A DNA stretch of 64,000 bases from Streptomyces sp. PKU-EA00015 (GTDB lineage: Bacteria; Actinomycetota; Actinomycetes; Streptomycetales; Streptomycetaceae): the NCBI RefSeq assembly GCF_013387495.1, contig NZ_JABZEE010000051.1:1-64000 (forward strand), given 5' to 3'. How positions within the stretch are numbered: position 1 is the first letter of the stretch; every line of letters starts with the position of its first letter. Below the pieces are notes generated by a model. That model worked only from the letters and a program-made list of their open reading frames with translations, was not told the origin of the DNA and made no database searches. Shown here in pieces: positions 25,201-32,603 of this stretch. Position numbers and translations under genes: made by a program.

Positions 25201-25386
25201 GGCTCCCACGTCTTGCTGTTCGTCCGCCGCTACAAGAAGACGGACATCGGCGGACCCCAGCCATGGATGCTTCTGGGACCCGCCGAGTACGTCGAGCACA
25301 CCGGTAGCAAGCCGATGGCGATCACGTGGGACCTACGGCACGAGATCCCGGCGGACGTGTTGACGTACTCGGCGATCGCGGGTTAA
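22252..25386 (+). CDS. PLD nuclease - SF2 helicase - DUF3427 fusion protein
   Basis: Protein of 1044 residues with three parts. The phospholipase-D-like domain (about 130-290) has the HKD-type RLHAKAWLF and GSSNLS. The superfamily 2 helicase (about 320-690) has Walker A AATGTGKT, the DEAH-box variant DEFHH, motif III LTATPERMDG and motif VI QLGRGLRR. The C-terminal part (about 900-1044) resembles DUF3427. The layout suits restriction of foreign DNA or repair. Codon use is visibly less GC-biased than in neighbours, suggesting transfer. A GGGGAGGG site precedes the ATG at 22252. It stands alone, with no modification gene. Confidence 0.9.
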   Translation: MPGPMDASRPVTGLYEQLITLRLETHLKTLSTDRWLAIDGLVGPESSPHVIARHVADTTRRVLEQLPASERVHAANHILESMNTIEGAREWIDLVADGPRQLLAIAEQEAKGVYSIRPATPLSDTALITNSPEDPSLGFEVRAELATADRVDLLCAFVKWHGLRVIEQSLEAAHARGVPLRVITTTYIGATERRALDKLVQKFNAEVKVNYELRSTRLHAKAWLFRRHSGYDTAYVGSSNLSKAALLDGLEWNVRLSSIATPDVLRKFEATFDSYWSDSAFERYDPVHDAGRLDDALQLAGRGTSSLEGRRVTLSGLEVRPYPHQRDMLERLEVERTVHDRHRNLLVAATGTGKTVMAALDYKRLRQQHGRDLRLLFVAHRQEILRQSLRTYQDVLVDANFGSEFHSGINPDEWTHVFASVQSLNSRSLERFAPDHFDVIVIDEFHHGVSPTYRKIIDHFQPLELLGLTATPERMDGRNVQDEFFNGRIAAEMRLWEALENELLSPFHYFGVTDTTDMSALTWKRGSYDASALSNLLTGNHARARLVVQAVIDKVTDPASMRALGFCVSVAHAQFMADFFQQAGLNAVALSGETPREQRKSALEALRAGDLQVIFSVDLFNEGLDVPDVDTLLLLRPTSSATVFLQQLGRGLRRSEGKAVLTVLDFIGQHRKEFRFEEQFRALTNLTRNRLLAHIEHDFPQLPSGCQIILESKAKELVMNNIRSQIGVNVTQLAREVGKYGEQRLTAYLQESGRELKELYRGTGNSWTGLLRRAGLLRSPAAEGEAALFKRVSAFLHVDDPERVAGYTKLLEDDAPSYEELDEREQAYARMLYFSLWPLGGFATYTEALNSLRPHSAFRDEVRQILAYNLDRTDHVPVPLLGGLAGLPLTVHASYSREEILPALGQSSIGGSMPGHFQEGVKWCENIQTDALLITLEKDEKDFSPQTRYRDFAMSNFRFHWESQNRISDTSPTGVRYQTHKEHGSHVLLFVRRYKKTDIGGPQPWMLLGPAEYVEHTGSKPMAITWDLRHEIPADVLTYSAIAG

Positions 25387-25553
25387 CAGCCACTACTCGG
25401 CGCCCAGTCGTTGGACATACCTACGTAAGCCGCGCTTCTCGATCGGTTCTGCAAGGAGTTGAGGTGGCTAACGACGACCTCCATTGGTGCGCCTCACCTT
25501 CTCTGTGCCAGCCCCTGGAAGCGACCAGATGCAGGCCGCTCTGTACGTCGGAC

Positions 25554-26108
25554 TCACACACCGGAATCAGGCCTGCGGCCGACCGCTGTCGCAGCGTCCA
25601 GCGCCAATTCCCACGGGTACTCGCTCGGTCGTCCCTGCCCCGGCTCGTTGGGCACGAACCCGCCCTCTCCGTACAGCACAGTTACGCCCGCCGCTCGCAA
25701 CGTCTCCACGGACCGCTCGAACGCTGGGTGCTGAGCATAGGCGGCGTTGACGCATGGCATGGCCACCGTCGGGATTCCCTTCCCGATGCCCTCAGCGACC
25801 ACTCCGACGACGAACTTGGTCGTCAGCCCGAGCGCCCATTCATTCACCGAGTTGAACGTGGAGGGCGCGAACACGATCACGTCCGCTTTCGGCCACACGT
25901 CCGGCTCGCCGGGCAGCTTGTACTCGGAGCGCACGGGATGGCCGGTGAGCGCGGCCAGGCCGTCAAGACTCGACTGCAGCCATCGGGCCGCTGTAGGCGT
26001 CAAGCCGAGGCATACGTCCCATCCGCGGGCTTGAGCAGCCTCGATCACTTTGGCGACGTCGAAGACGGGGGGCGCGGCCGAGCAGAACAGATACAAAGTC
26101 CTCGTCAT
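25554..26108 (-). CDS. Flavoprotein (PPC-decarboxylase-like fold)
   Basis: Protein of 184 residues of the homo-oligomeric flavin-containing cysteine decarboxylase (HFCD) type. It has LYLFCSAAPPVFDVAKVIEAA at the N-terminus, a PAPASFNS-equivalent VFAPSTFNSVNEWALG, and VAMPCVNAAYAQHPAF near the C-terminus. In Streptomyces such single-domain flavoproteins are often next to XRE regulators; their chemistry is unknown. It is divergent from the XRE gene with 119 bases between. The ATG at 26108 follows GGATGAAGG. Confidence 0.82.
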   Translation of the reverse strand: MTRTLYLFCSAAPPVFDVAKVIEAAQARGWDVCLGLTPTAARWLQSSLDGLAALTGHPVRSEYKLPGEPDVWPKADVIVFAPSTFNSVNEWALGLTTKFVVGVVAEGIGKGIPTVAMPCVNAAYAQHPAFERSVETLRAAGVTVLYGEGGFVPNEPGQGRPSEYPWELALDAATAVGRRPDSGV

Positions 26109-26227
26109 GCCTTCATCCGACCACATGCAACCGTCTTCGTCCCAGGAGCGATTGAGGCCGGATCGAGGCCCCACGCACCCCGAGCGCCGGTACCGTTCCA
26201 GATGACCAGTCAGGAACGGAGACCGGT

Positions 26228-27409
26228 ATGTCCCTCGCCGACGACGACCACACAGGTTCCCGGATCAGGCAACAGAGGAAGTTGGCACGCCTGACCCAGC
26301 GGCAGCTCGCGGACCGGCTCCCGTACTCCTACAGCCTGCTCAACCAAGTGGAGTGCGGAGCCCGCCCTGCCACCGACGGTTTCGTTGCCGCCGTCGCTTC
26401 GGCACTCCGGGTCGACGCCACCGTACTCACCGGAACTGCGTCCGTCACCGAGATTCAGCAAGGTCGTTTGGCTGCCCTCGTGCGCCCCATTCGCGAAGTC
26501 CTGGACCTGTTCGACCTCGAGCCTGCCACCGAGCGCCAGGGCCGGCCTCTCCCCGAGCTCATCGCCTCAGCCGATGGCGTGTGCCAGGCCGTACGGGCAA
26601 CGCACCTCCGTAAGGCTGCCTTAGTGCTGCCCGGACTCATCACGGACCTGACCCGCGCTGCGCAGACCACCCCGACAACAGCCACATGGCAGGCTCTTGC
26701 GTCCACGTACCGCACCGCACACGACATTGCCCTGAAGGTCGGTTACCGAGACCTGGCGACGGTCGCCCTTGATCGCATGGGGTGGGCTGCCCAGAGGGCA
26801 TCGGACCCGTGTCTCGGTGCCATTCGGCAGTACAAGCGGGCACTCGGCCACAAGAAGACGGAGCACGACCTCGGTCGCCGCCTCGTCAGAGCCGGTCATG
26901 AATTGCTCACTGACGAGTCCTCGCGCGAGGCCCTCGCCGTCGCCGGCCAGCTGCACCTCGGAGCGTCCGCCGTCGCCGCCCGCGCAGGGGATCGCGCCGC
27001 CGTAGCCGCTCACATTGCTGCCGCCCGCGACATCGCCGACCGCATTGGAGGCGAGGCAGGCGAGGTGCACTGGCTGTCGTTCGGCCACATCAACATCTCT
27101 CTGCATGAGATGGGCGCTTCCGTCGCCATGAAGCAGTTCGACGAGGCGCTGAAGCAGGCGCGCAACCTGAAGCTGCCACCGTCGACGCCCACGTCCCGGC
27201 GTGCGCGATTTCTCGTGGACCGGGCAGTTGTGGAGATGGAGGCAGGGCACACCGACGCTGCCCTGCGACACCTCGTCGAAGCCCGGCATGCCGCACCCGA
27301 ACAGACCCGCTACCACCCCGGTACACGTGAAGCCGTCAACGGGCTGCTGCACACATCTCGCCGTGCACCCGACACGCTCAACCTCATGGCCGCGTGGATC
27401 GGCCTGTAG
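26228..27409 (+). CDS. XRE-family regulator with TPR-like C-terminus
   Basis: Protein of 393 residues. An N-terminal helix-turn-helix (about 10-65: IRQQRKLARLTQRQLADRL, SLLNQVECGARPAT) is followed by about 300 residues of Ala-rich helical hairpins with TPR character, such as AVEMEAGHTDAALRHLVEAR-like repeats. This is the build of Streptomyces regulators that sense peptides or small signals. It is divergent from the flavoprotein gene and upstream of a run of small genes it may control. GGAGA precedes the ATG at 26228. Confidence 0.85.
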   Translation: MSLADDDHTGSRIRQQRKLARLTQRQLADRLPYSYSLLNQVECGARPATDGFVAAVASALRVDATVLTGTASVTEIQQGRLAALVRPIREVLDLFDLEPATERQGRPLPELIASADGVCQAVRATHLRKAALVLPGLITDLTRAAQTTPTTATWQALASTYRTAHDIALKVGYRDLATVALDRMGWAAQRASDPCLGAIRQYKRALGHKKTEHDLGRRLVRAGHELLTDESSREALAVAGQLHLGASAVAARAGDRAAVAAHIAAARDIADRIGGEAGEVHWLSFGHINISLHEMGASVAMKQFDEALKQARNLKLPPSTPTSRRARFLVDRAVVEMEAGHTDAALRHLVEARHAAPEQTRYHPGTREAVNGLLHTSRRAPDTLNLMAAWIGL

Positions 27410-27419
27410 CAGTACTCAC

Positions 27420-27443
27420 AACGCTCACAAAACTGTGAGCGTT
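27420..27443. promoter_or_regulatory. Perfect inverted repeat after the XRE gene
   Basis: Ten-base arms AACGCTCACA (27420-27429) and TGTGAGCGTT (27434-27443) flank AAAC. The site sits 10 bases after the XRE stop and about 60 bases before the next start. It is AT-richer than typical local terminators, so an operator for the downstream small-gene operon is at least as likely. Confidence 0.6.
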
Positions 27444-27506
27444 CCACCTCTCACCGGCCGCCACCCTGGGTCCATGCCCGATCAATGGACGAGTTGGGGG
27501 AATGCC

Positions 27507-27707
27507 ATGGCGCTGCATGAGGCGGGCCGCACATCCTTGCGGCACTGCGCTTACTGCCCAGGGGCGGGTGCCGACTGCTGCGTGCGCGTGCACGAATCCG
27601 TCTCCGGCGGCTCGCGCACGACGGTCTACGCGCACAAGGCATGTGCTCAGGCACGTCACGTGCCCATCCTGTACCGCATCGTCCAGTCTGCTGGGCGGGC
27701 TTCATGA
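27507..27707 (+). CDS. Small Cys-rich protein, first of a coupled trio
   Basis: Predicted 66-residue protein with CAYCPGAGADCCVRVHE near its N-terminus, which could bind zinc, and a C-terminal VYAHKACAQARHVP that adds His and Cys. I do not recognise the family. The ATG at 27507 follows GGGGG; an in-frame ATG at 27474 is an alternative. Its stop overlaps the next start (ATGA at 27704-27707). Confidence 0.65.
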   Translation: MALHEAGRTSLRHCAYCPGAGADCCVRVHESVSGGSRTTVYAHKACAQARHVPILYRIVQSAGRAS

Positions 27708-27976
27708 CCCCGCGGATCATCATCACAGCCGCGGCATGGAACCTCGGTCTCGACACCGAGGAAGGCGCCCCGGAGAAGCCTCTGTTCGAGGCGCAGTGCA
27801 CCAGTTGTGGTCACTCATCCGGCGCAACCGAGGGCCGACGGTTGCCAGCCGAGGCGTGGGCGCTCAAGCACACCGGCGAACGCCCCGGGCACCGCAGCTT
27901 CCGCGCGATCCAGACCAGTTTCTGGCGCGTCACCCCGGCCCCTGGCAACCCGTATGCCTCCGAGGTAGCGGAGTGA
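27704..27976 (+). CDS. Small protein with CxxC zinc-type motif (DUF7848-like)
   Basis: Ninety-residue protein with CTSCGHSSG (zinc-ribbon-like) and a Trp-containing HRSFRAIQTSFWRVTP segment. It resembles short Streptomyces proteins I know as DUF7848, a recall-level assignment. It overlaps the preceding gene by ATGA and the following one by GTGA, so the three are translationally coupled. Role unknown. Confidence 0.65.
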   Translation: MTPRIIITAAAWNLGLDTEEGAPEKPLFEAQCTSCGHSSGATEGRRLPAEAWALKHTGERPGHRSFRAIQTSFWRVTPAPGNPYASEVAE

Positions 27977-28140
27977 CCGCAATGAGCGGCATGCGCATCT
28001 GCATTCGCTGCGACCTACCGATCAAGGGCGAGGCCGAGAAGGTGCCACAACTGTGGGCACCGACCGGGGCTCGGCCGGACGACTACAGCCACCGCGACGA
28101 CGACCGCGAGTGCCGCCCTCCTGGTCGCTCCGCGATGTGA
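27973..28140 (+). CDS. Very small protein, third of the coupled trio
   Basis: Fifty-five codons from GTG at 27973 (overlapping the upstream TGA), or 52 from ATG at 27982. It contains CIRCDLPI and a distant ECRP, a possible metal site. No family recognised. The coupling to its upstream gene is the main support for it being real. Confidence 0.55.
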   Translation: MTAMSGMRICIRCDLPIKGEAEKVPQLWAPTGARPDDYSHRDDDRECRPPGRSAM

Positions 28141-28143
28141 ACT

Positions 28144-28186
28144 CCCGTCCCGGACCAATTCCTGGCAGGACCGGGTCCGGGACGGG
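28144..28186 (+). terminator. Hairpin after the small trio
   Basis: Perfect 13-base arms at 28144-28156 and 28174-28186, loop of 17, directly after the 28140 stop. A second small GC hairpin follows. Confidence 0.72.
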
Positions 28187-28264
28187 CGGGCCCCGCGAAG
28201 GGCCCTACACGCACCACGGCGCACGGGTAGGCCGCGCGCCGAGCACGTACCGGAGGAGCATCGC

Positions 28265-28711
28265 ATGACCGCTCTCGCAACAGAACTGACCCACGGACGC
28301 AGCCTCGTCGGGCCTGAGCTCTTCAACCGGCTCGTGAACTTCCTCGTCCAGGAAGAGAAGATCACCCGCGAGCGGGCCGAACGCGTCATGGACCAGGCGC
28401 TCGCCTTCCTCCACATGTCCGCCCACCGCGACGAGGGCCTGTCGCCGTCCCAGGCCGTGGACCCCGGATGGCACGCCTTCATGCTCCACACCCGCGACTA
28501 CGCCGCCTGGTGCCAAAGGCAGTTCGGCCGGTTCATCCATCACAACCCGTTCCCCGCCCCGCAGCTCTACGACGGGGCACAGATGCGGGCCACCGTCGCC
28601 GCCATCGAGGACGCCGGCTTCGTCGTCGACCACGAACTGTGGGGCACGGCGGCCACGTGCAATCCGCCGGCCTGCTGCGGCGACGGAGGCGGATGCGGCG
28701 GCGGCAAGTAG
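28265..28711 (+). CDS. Glycine-rich-domain-like protein (GRDP/DUF1399-type)
   Basis: Protein of 148 residues. The core reads DPGWHAFMLHTRDYAAWC and FGRFIHHNP, matching the D-x-x-W-H and H-x-x-Y pattern of GRDP-like proteins of plants and bacteria. The tail ends CNPPACCGDGGGCGGGK, a short Cys/Gly stretch that could bind metal or be modified. AGGAG lies upstream of the ATG at 28265. Its role is unknown; similar genes occur in accessory parts of Streptomyces genomes. Confidence 0.72.
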   Translation: MTALATELTHGRSLVGPELFNRLVNFLVQEEKITRERAERVMDQALAFLHMSAHRDEGLSPSQAVDPGWHAFMLHTRDYAAWCQRQFGRFIHHNPFPAPQLYDGAQMRATVAAIEDAGFVVDHELWGTAATCNPPACCGDGGGCGGGK

Positions 28712-28727
28712 CCGCCCTGTTCAAATT

Positions 28728-28754
28728 GCGCGGCCGCCGCCCCGGCGGCCGCGC
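28728..28754 (+). terminator. Hairpin terminator
   Basis: Perfect 12-base arms at 28728-28739 and 28743-28754 with a 3-base loop, between two unrecognised genes. Confidence 0.75.
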
Positions 28755-28777
28755 CCGTCCTCCGGCACGGAGCAGCC

Positions 28778-29155
28778 ATGCCCACCCTCGACATCACCGG
28801 CGTCAGCCGACTCACCGTCTTCCCGCTGCACGGCCTGTCCGTCGCCTACACCACCCAGTCCAGCGACCGGCGCGGCCTCGGGGACATCGCCGTGGTCGCT
28901 GTCGTCGAGCCCGACGGCGTCACCGGCGACCAGTTGTGGCACCTCGCAGCCGGCATGTACGCCAACCCACCCACCACCCAGACGCAGGCTCGCTGGATCC
29001 TCACCCAATGCACCCGCGCACGGATCTGCCGCGCCCCCCTTCACCGCGACCTGCCCACCGCCAAGTGGACGGCGGCACTGACCCGCACCGTCCACCTCGA
29101 TGCGCTGTTCGCCAACCACGACATCCTCCGCACCGGCACGCTCACGATCGACTAG
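28778..29155 (+). CDS. Hypothetical protein
   Basis: Soluble protein of 125 residues with no signal peptide or transmembrane segment and no motif I recognise. The N-terminal half is beta-rich, and the C-terminal half holds a Trp/His-containing helix region (DQLWHLAAGMYANPP). The codon pattern is typical of the genome. It lies between hairpins, so it is probably transcribed separately or weakly linked to its neighbours. Confidence 0.6.
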   Translation: MPTLDITGVSRLTVFPLHGLSVAYTTQSSDRRGLGDIAVVAVVEPDGVTGDQLWHLAAGMYANPPTTQTQARWILTQCTRARICRAPLHRDLPTAKWTAALTRTVHLDALFANHDILRTGTLTID

Positions 29156-29211
29156 CGACCGCACCGGCACCCCCCTGTGAACAAAGGCCGGGAGCAAGGG
29201 ACGATGTCCCC

Positions 29212-29418
29212 GTGACCGATCGCATCAGTGCGCTCATCTCCGCCTTCGGCGTTCTCTGCGCCTCCCTCCTCCTTATCGGCGCAGTACGCGGATACCAGAC
29301 GGGCTCGTCAGCCATCTGGATCGCGGCCGGGGCGCTCGTGCTTCTCATCGAATGCATCACCCTCGTACGCGATGTCCGGCGGCTGCGGGCAGCACCCCGG
29401 GGCTCCGGAGTGGACTGA
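29212..29418 (+). CDS. Small two-helix membrane protein
   Basis: Sixty-eight residues with two transmembrane helices (about 5-24 and 33-52) and a short basic tail, RRLRAAPRG. The GTG at 29212 fits the helix layout; GGGAG lies upstream. No family recognised. Confidence 0.6.
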   Translation: MTDRISALISAFGVLCASLLLIGAVRGYQTGSSAIWIAAGALVLLIECITLVRDVRRLRAAPRGSGVD

Positions 29419-29428
29419 GTCAGCCGGC

Positions 29429-29456
29429 GCTCCCGGCCCGGCCCCGGGCCGGGAGC
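29429..29456. terminator. Bidirectional terminator
   Basis: Perfect 12-base arms (29429-29440 and 29445-29456) between the small membrane protein gene and the convergent LysR gene. Confidence 0.8.
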
Positions 29457-29457
29457 A

Positions 29458-30396
29458 TCACACCGCCGTCGGCATCTCCCCCGCCTCCGACAGTTCCTCG
29501 TCGATCGTCGTCGCCGCCGCCCGCAGCACCTCGACCGCCTGGTCCAGGAACGGGTTCGGGTCGCCCGAGCGGCGGACCGCGAACACGCGGCGTACGTGCG
29601 TGGGGTTGGCGAGGCGGATCAGGTGGACGTCCTCCGACTTGCTGAGCGCCAGTTCCGGGACGATCGCGACGCCGAGCCCGTTCCGTACGAGCTCGAACGG
29701 GAGGTTGTAGTCGTTCGTGCGGAAGATGACCTCGGGACGGAAGCCTCCCGCCGCGCAGATGTGGAAGAGGGAGCGGGCCGCGTCGGTGTCCTCGCGGTAG
29801 CAGATCCAGCGTTCCGCCGAGAGGTCGCTGACCTGGATGCGTTTGCGGCGGGCCAGCCGGTGCCTCTTGGGCACGAGAACGTACAGCGGCTCCTCCAGGA
29901 TCAGGGTCCGCTCCAGGTCGGGCGGGTCGTTGCGCGGCACCGTCCCGTACTCGAAGATCACGGCGAGGTCGAGCCTGCCCTCCGCGACGGCGGGCAGGGT
30001 GACCGGCGGGTCGCCCTCCTCGTAGCGGACGTCGACGTGCGGGCGGTCGCGCAGGAACTCGGTGAGCACGGCCGGCATCAGGCGGAAGCCCGCCGACCAG
30101 AAGCTGCCGAGATGCAGCCGGCCGCGTTCGGCCGCCGCGAAGGACCGCATCTCGTCCTCGGCGGCCTCCAGGTCGGCGAGCAGCCGTGCTGCCCGCCGGG
30201 CGAGTTGGGCGCCTGCGGCAGTGGGCCTGACACTGCGCGGCGAGCGCTCGAAGAGCGGTACGCCGAGGGCCCGTTCCACCGAGGCTATCTGCTGGGAGAC
30301 CGCGGAGGGGGAGTAGCCGAGGCGGCGGGCGGCGGTGCGCAGTGAACCGGTGGCGACCACATCGCGGATCGCCTGCAACTGCGTCGGGGTCAGCAT
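29458..30396 (-). CDS. LysR-family transcriptional regulator
   Basis: Protein of 312 residues. It has a classical N-terminal helix-turn-helix (LQAIRDVVATGSLRTAARRLGYSP and SAVSQQIASVERALG, about 6-45) and a substrate-binding domain. It is divergent from an amino-acid-type ABC transporter operon with an FAD oxidase, 273 bases away, and is the best local candidate to control it. The effector is unknown. Confidence 0.92.
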   Translation of the reverse strand: MLTPTQLQAIRDVVATGSLRTAARRLGYSPSAVSQQIASVERALGVPLFERSPRSVRPTAAGAQLARRAARLLADLEAAEDEMRSFAAAERGRLHLGSFWSAGFRLMPAVLTEFLRDRPHVDVRYEEGDPPVTLPAVAEGRLDLAVIFEYGTVPRNDPPDLERTLILEEPLYVLVPKRHRLARRKRIQVSDLSAERWICYREDTDAARSLFHICAAGGFRPEVIFRTNDYNLPFELVRNGLGVAIVPELALSKSEDVHLIRLANPTHVRRVFAVRRSGDPNPFLDQAVEVLRAAATTIDEELSEAGEMPTAV

Positions 30397-30669
30397 CAGC
30401 CGAACTTAACAACGGCTCCGGTGTCGCCGCCAGAGGTCGCCCTCGACGAAGTTCCCTGCTGTGCCGGCGTGTCGGCCGCTCGGCGGTTCGCTGCGCAGGT
30501 GGGCGCGGGTGCGCCGACGGAGCCGAGCAACAGGTCAACTGAACGATGTGTGCGGCAATGTTCATTCTGTTTCATCTTGTGTCGCCGGTTCGACTGTCGC
30601 AGATTGAGCGGCATCGAGCGGCAGGAACCGGCCACGAACATGGCCGGCCCACCAGCGAAAGGCACTGCC
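30397..30669. promoter_or_regulatory. Divergent promoter region, LysR / ABC operon
   Basis: This 273-base region holds both promoters. It is AT-richer than its surroundings near 30540-30610. I see no palindrome strong enough to name an operator and no separate small gene. Confidence 0.4.
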
Positions 30670-31623
30670 ATGGACATACGGCTCCCGGGGCTCCGAGCCC
30701 ACCGGACGAGGCGCGCCGCAGCTGCCGGCGTGGCGCTGGCCGGACTTCTTCCGCTGCTGGCGGCGTGCGGCGGCACGTCGTCGGCCGGTGCGACCGGGCC
30801 GGGATCCGCAGCGGCATCCGGCCAGGCCGCCGCGCAGGAGAAGGACCCGAAGCTGGCGGCGCTGCTGCCGAAGAAGGTGCGGGACTCCGGCGAGCTGGTC
30901 GTCGCGGAGGGGGACGACTATCCGCCTCTGGTGTCCCTCGGTCCGGACAACAAGACGCTGGTCGGCATGGAGCCGGAACTCATGCGGGCGATCGGGCAGG
31001 TGCTCGGCGTCGAGGTCAAGTTCTCCAAGGCCAGCTTCGACAGCATCATCGGCGGCGTCCAGTCGCGCCGCTACGACCTCGCCATCCAGGCCATGCTCGA
31101 CAAGCCGGAACGCCGGCAGCACGTCACGTTCGTCGACTACTTCAAGACGAGCAGCGCGATCCTCGTGCAGCAGAAGAACGCGAAGTCGATCGGCTCCCTG
31201 GACGATCTGTGCGGCAGGACGGCGGCCGTCGAGAACGGCACCGCCCAGGTCGAGGACATCGAGGCGCAGGCGAAGAAGTGCGAGGCCGCGGGCAAGCCCG
31301 CCGCGAAGGCGCTGGTCTTCCCCGACTCCGTGGGCTGCTTCCAGGCGCTGTCCACCGGCCGCGCCGACGCCTTCGTGGGCGGCACCCCGACCGTCGCCTA
31401 CCAGGCCGGGCAGTCGAACGGCCGGCTGCGCCAGGTCGGCGAGCCGTACCGCTTCCTGCCGTACGGAATCCTGGTGAACAAGCAGGACAAGAACCTGGTC
31501 GACGCCGTGCGGCAGGCCCTGCAGAAGCTCATCGACAACGGTGCGTACGGCGAGATCCTGGGGCGCTGGGACGTCGAGTCCGGCGCTCTCGACCGGGTCA
31601 CGGTGAACGGCGCGACGGCATGA
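30670..31623 (+). CDS. Amino-acid-type ABC transporter substrate-binding lipoprotein
   Basis: Lipoprotein of 317 residues with lipobox LAAC near residue 34. The type 2 binding-protein fold (SBP_bac_3) is shown by DSGELVVAEGDDYPPL, FDSIIGGVQSRRYDLAIQAM and the terminal YGEILGRWDVES. It likely binds a polar amino acid or a related amine. The ATG at 30670 opens the operon; its stop overlaps the permease start (ATGA at 31620). Confidence 0.92.
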   Translation: MDIRLPGLRAHRTRRAAAAGVALAGLLPLLAACGGTSSAGATGPGSAAASGQAAAQEKDPKLAALLPKKVRDSGELVVAEGDDYPPLVSLGPDNKTLVGMEPELMRAIGQVLGVEVKFSKASFDSIIGGVQSRRYDLAIQAMLDKPERRQHVTFVDYFKTSSAILVQQKNAKSIGSLDDLCGRTAAVENGTAQVEDIEAQAKKCEAAGKPAAKALVFPDSVGCFQALSTGRADAFVGGTPTVAYQAGQSNGRLRQVGEPYRFLPYGILVNKQDKNLVDAVRQALQKLIDNGAYGEILGRWDVESGALDRVTVNGATA

Positions 31624-32603
31624 GCGAGTCCACGCTCCGCACCGCCCATGTGATCAAGACGAGCGCGGGGCGCAGGGAGATCGACGCGGTGCCGGTGCGC
31701 CGGCCGGGCCGCTGGTTCGCCTCCGCCGCGCTCGTGTTCCTCCTGGTCTTCCTCCTCGAGGGGTGGTCCGCGAACGAGCGGATGCAGTGGGCGACGGTCG
31801 GCGACCATCTCTTCGCCCCCGTCGTCCTCGAGGGCCTGGCCACGACACTCTGGCTGACGGCGGCCGCCATGGCCATCGGCGTCGCCGGGGGCGTCGTCCT
31901 GGCCGTGATGCGCCGGTCCGCCAACCCGCTGCTGTCGCGGCTGAGCTGGGTCTACGTCTGGGCGTTCCGCGGCACACCCCTCCTGGTCCAGCTGCTGTTC
32001 TGGTACTTCCTCGCCGCGATCGTGCCGGAGGTCGGACTCGGGGTGCCGTGGGGGCCGACGTTCGTCGAGTTCGACACGAACACGCTGGTGACCCAGACGT
32101 CGGCGGCGCTGCTCGGCCTCGGGCTGCACGAGGCCGCGTACATGGCGGAGATCGTCCGTTCCGGCATCGCCTCCGTGGACGACGGGCAGACGGAGGCGGC
32201 GCACGCGCTCGGCATGACGCGCCGGCAGACCCTGCGGCGCATCGTGCTGCCGCAGGCGCTGCGCATCATCATCCCGCCCACGGGCAACCAGGTGATCTCC
32301 ATGCTGAAGACCACCTCACTGGTCTCGGTGATCGCCGTGCCCGAACTGCTCACCTCCATCCAGGCGATCTACTCCCGGAACTTCCAGCAGATCCCGCTGC
32401 TGACGGTGGCCTGCGCCTGGTACCTGCTGGCCGTCTCGGTGCTCGGCGTCGGCCAGTACTACCTGGAACGCCGGTACGGACGCGGCGCGAGCCGCGATCT
32501 GCCGCCGACACCGCTGCAGCGCGTACGCACCGGCCTCGCCGCTCGCCGGACCGCCCCGCAGGAGCCCGTACGCCCGAAGCCCGCGCCGCAGGAGGACCGA
32601 TGA
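31620..32603 (+). CDS. Amino-acid-type ABC transporter permease
   Basis: Membrane permease of 327 residues with about five to six transmembrane segments of the His/Glu/Gln/opine family. The EAA-like cytoplasmic loop is EAAHALGMTRRQTLRRIVLPQA. It has an N-terminal cytoplasmic extension of about 30 residues and a Pro/Arg-rich tail. It overlaps its neighbours at both ends by ATGA. A single permease implies a homodimer. Confidence 0.93.
   Translation: MSESTLRTAHVIKTSAGRREIDAVPVRRPGRWFASAALVFLLVFLLEGWSANERMQWATVGDHLFAPVVLEGLATTLWLTAAAMAIGVAGGVVLAVMRRSANPLLSRLSWVYVWAFRGTPLLVQLLFWYFLAAIVPEVGLGVPWGPTFVEFDTNTLVTQTSAALLGLGLHEAAYMAEIVRSGIASVDDGQTEAAHALGMTRRQTLRRIVLPQALRIIIPPTGNQVISMLKTTSLVSVIAVPELLTSIQAIYSRNFQQIPLLTVACAWYLLAVSVLGVGQYYLERRYGRGASRDLPPTPLQRVRTGLAARRTAPQEPVRPKPAPQEDR

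Noticed and set aside
22252..25386. Type I or type III restriction enzyme subunit
   Set aside because: No methylase or specificity gene is adjacent and the PLD plus DUF3427 layout differs from both.
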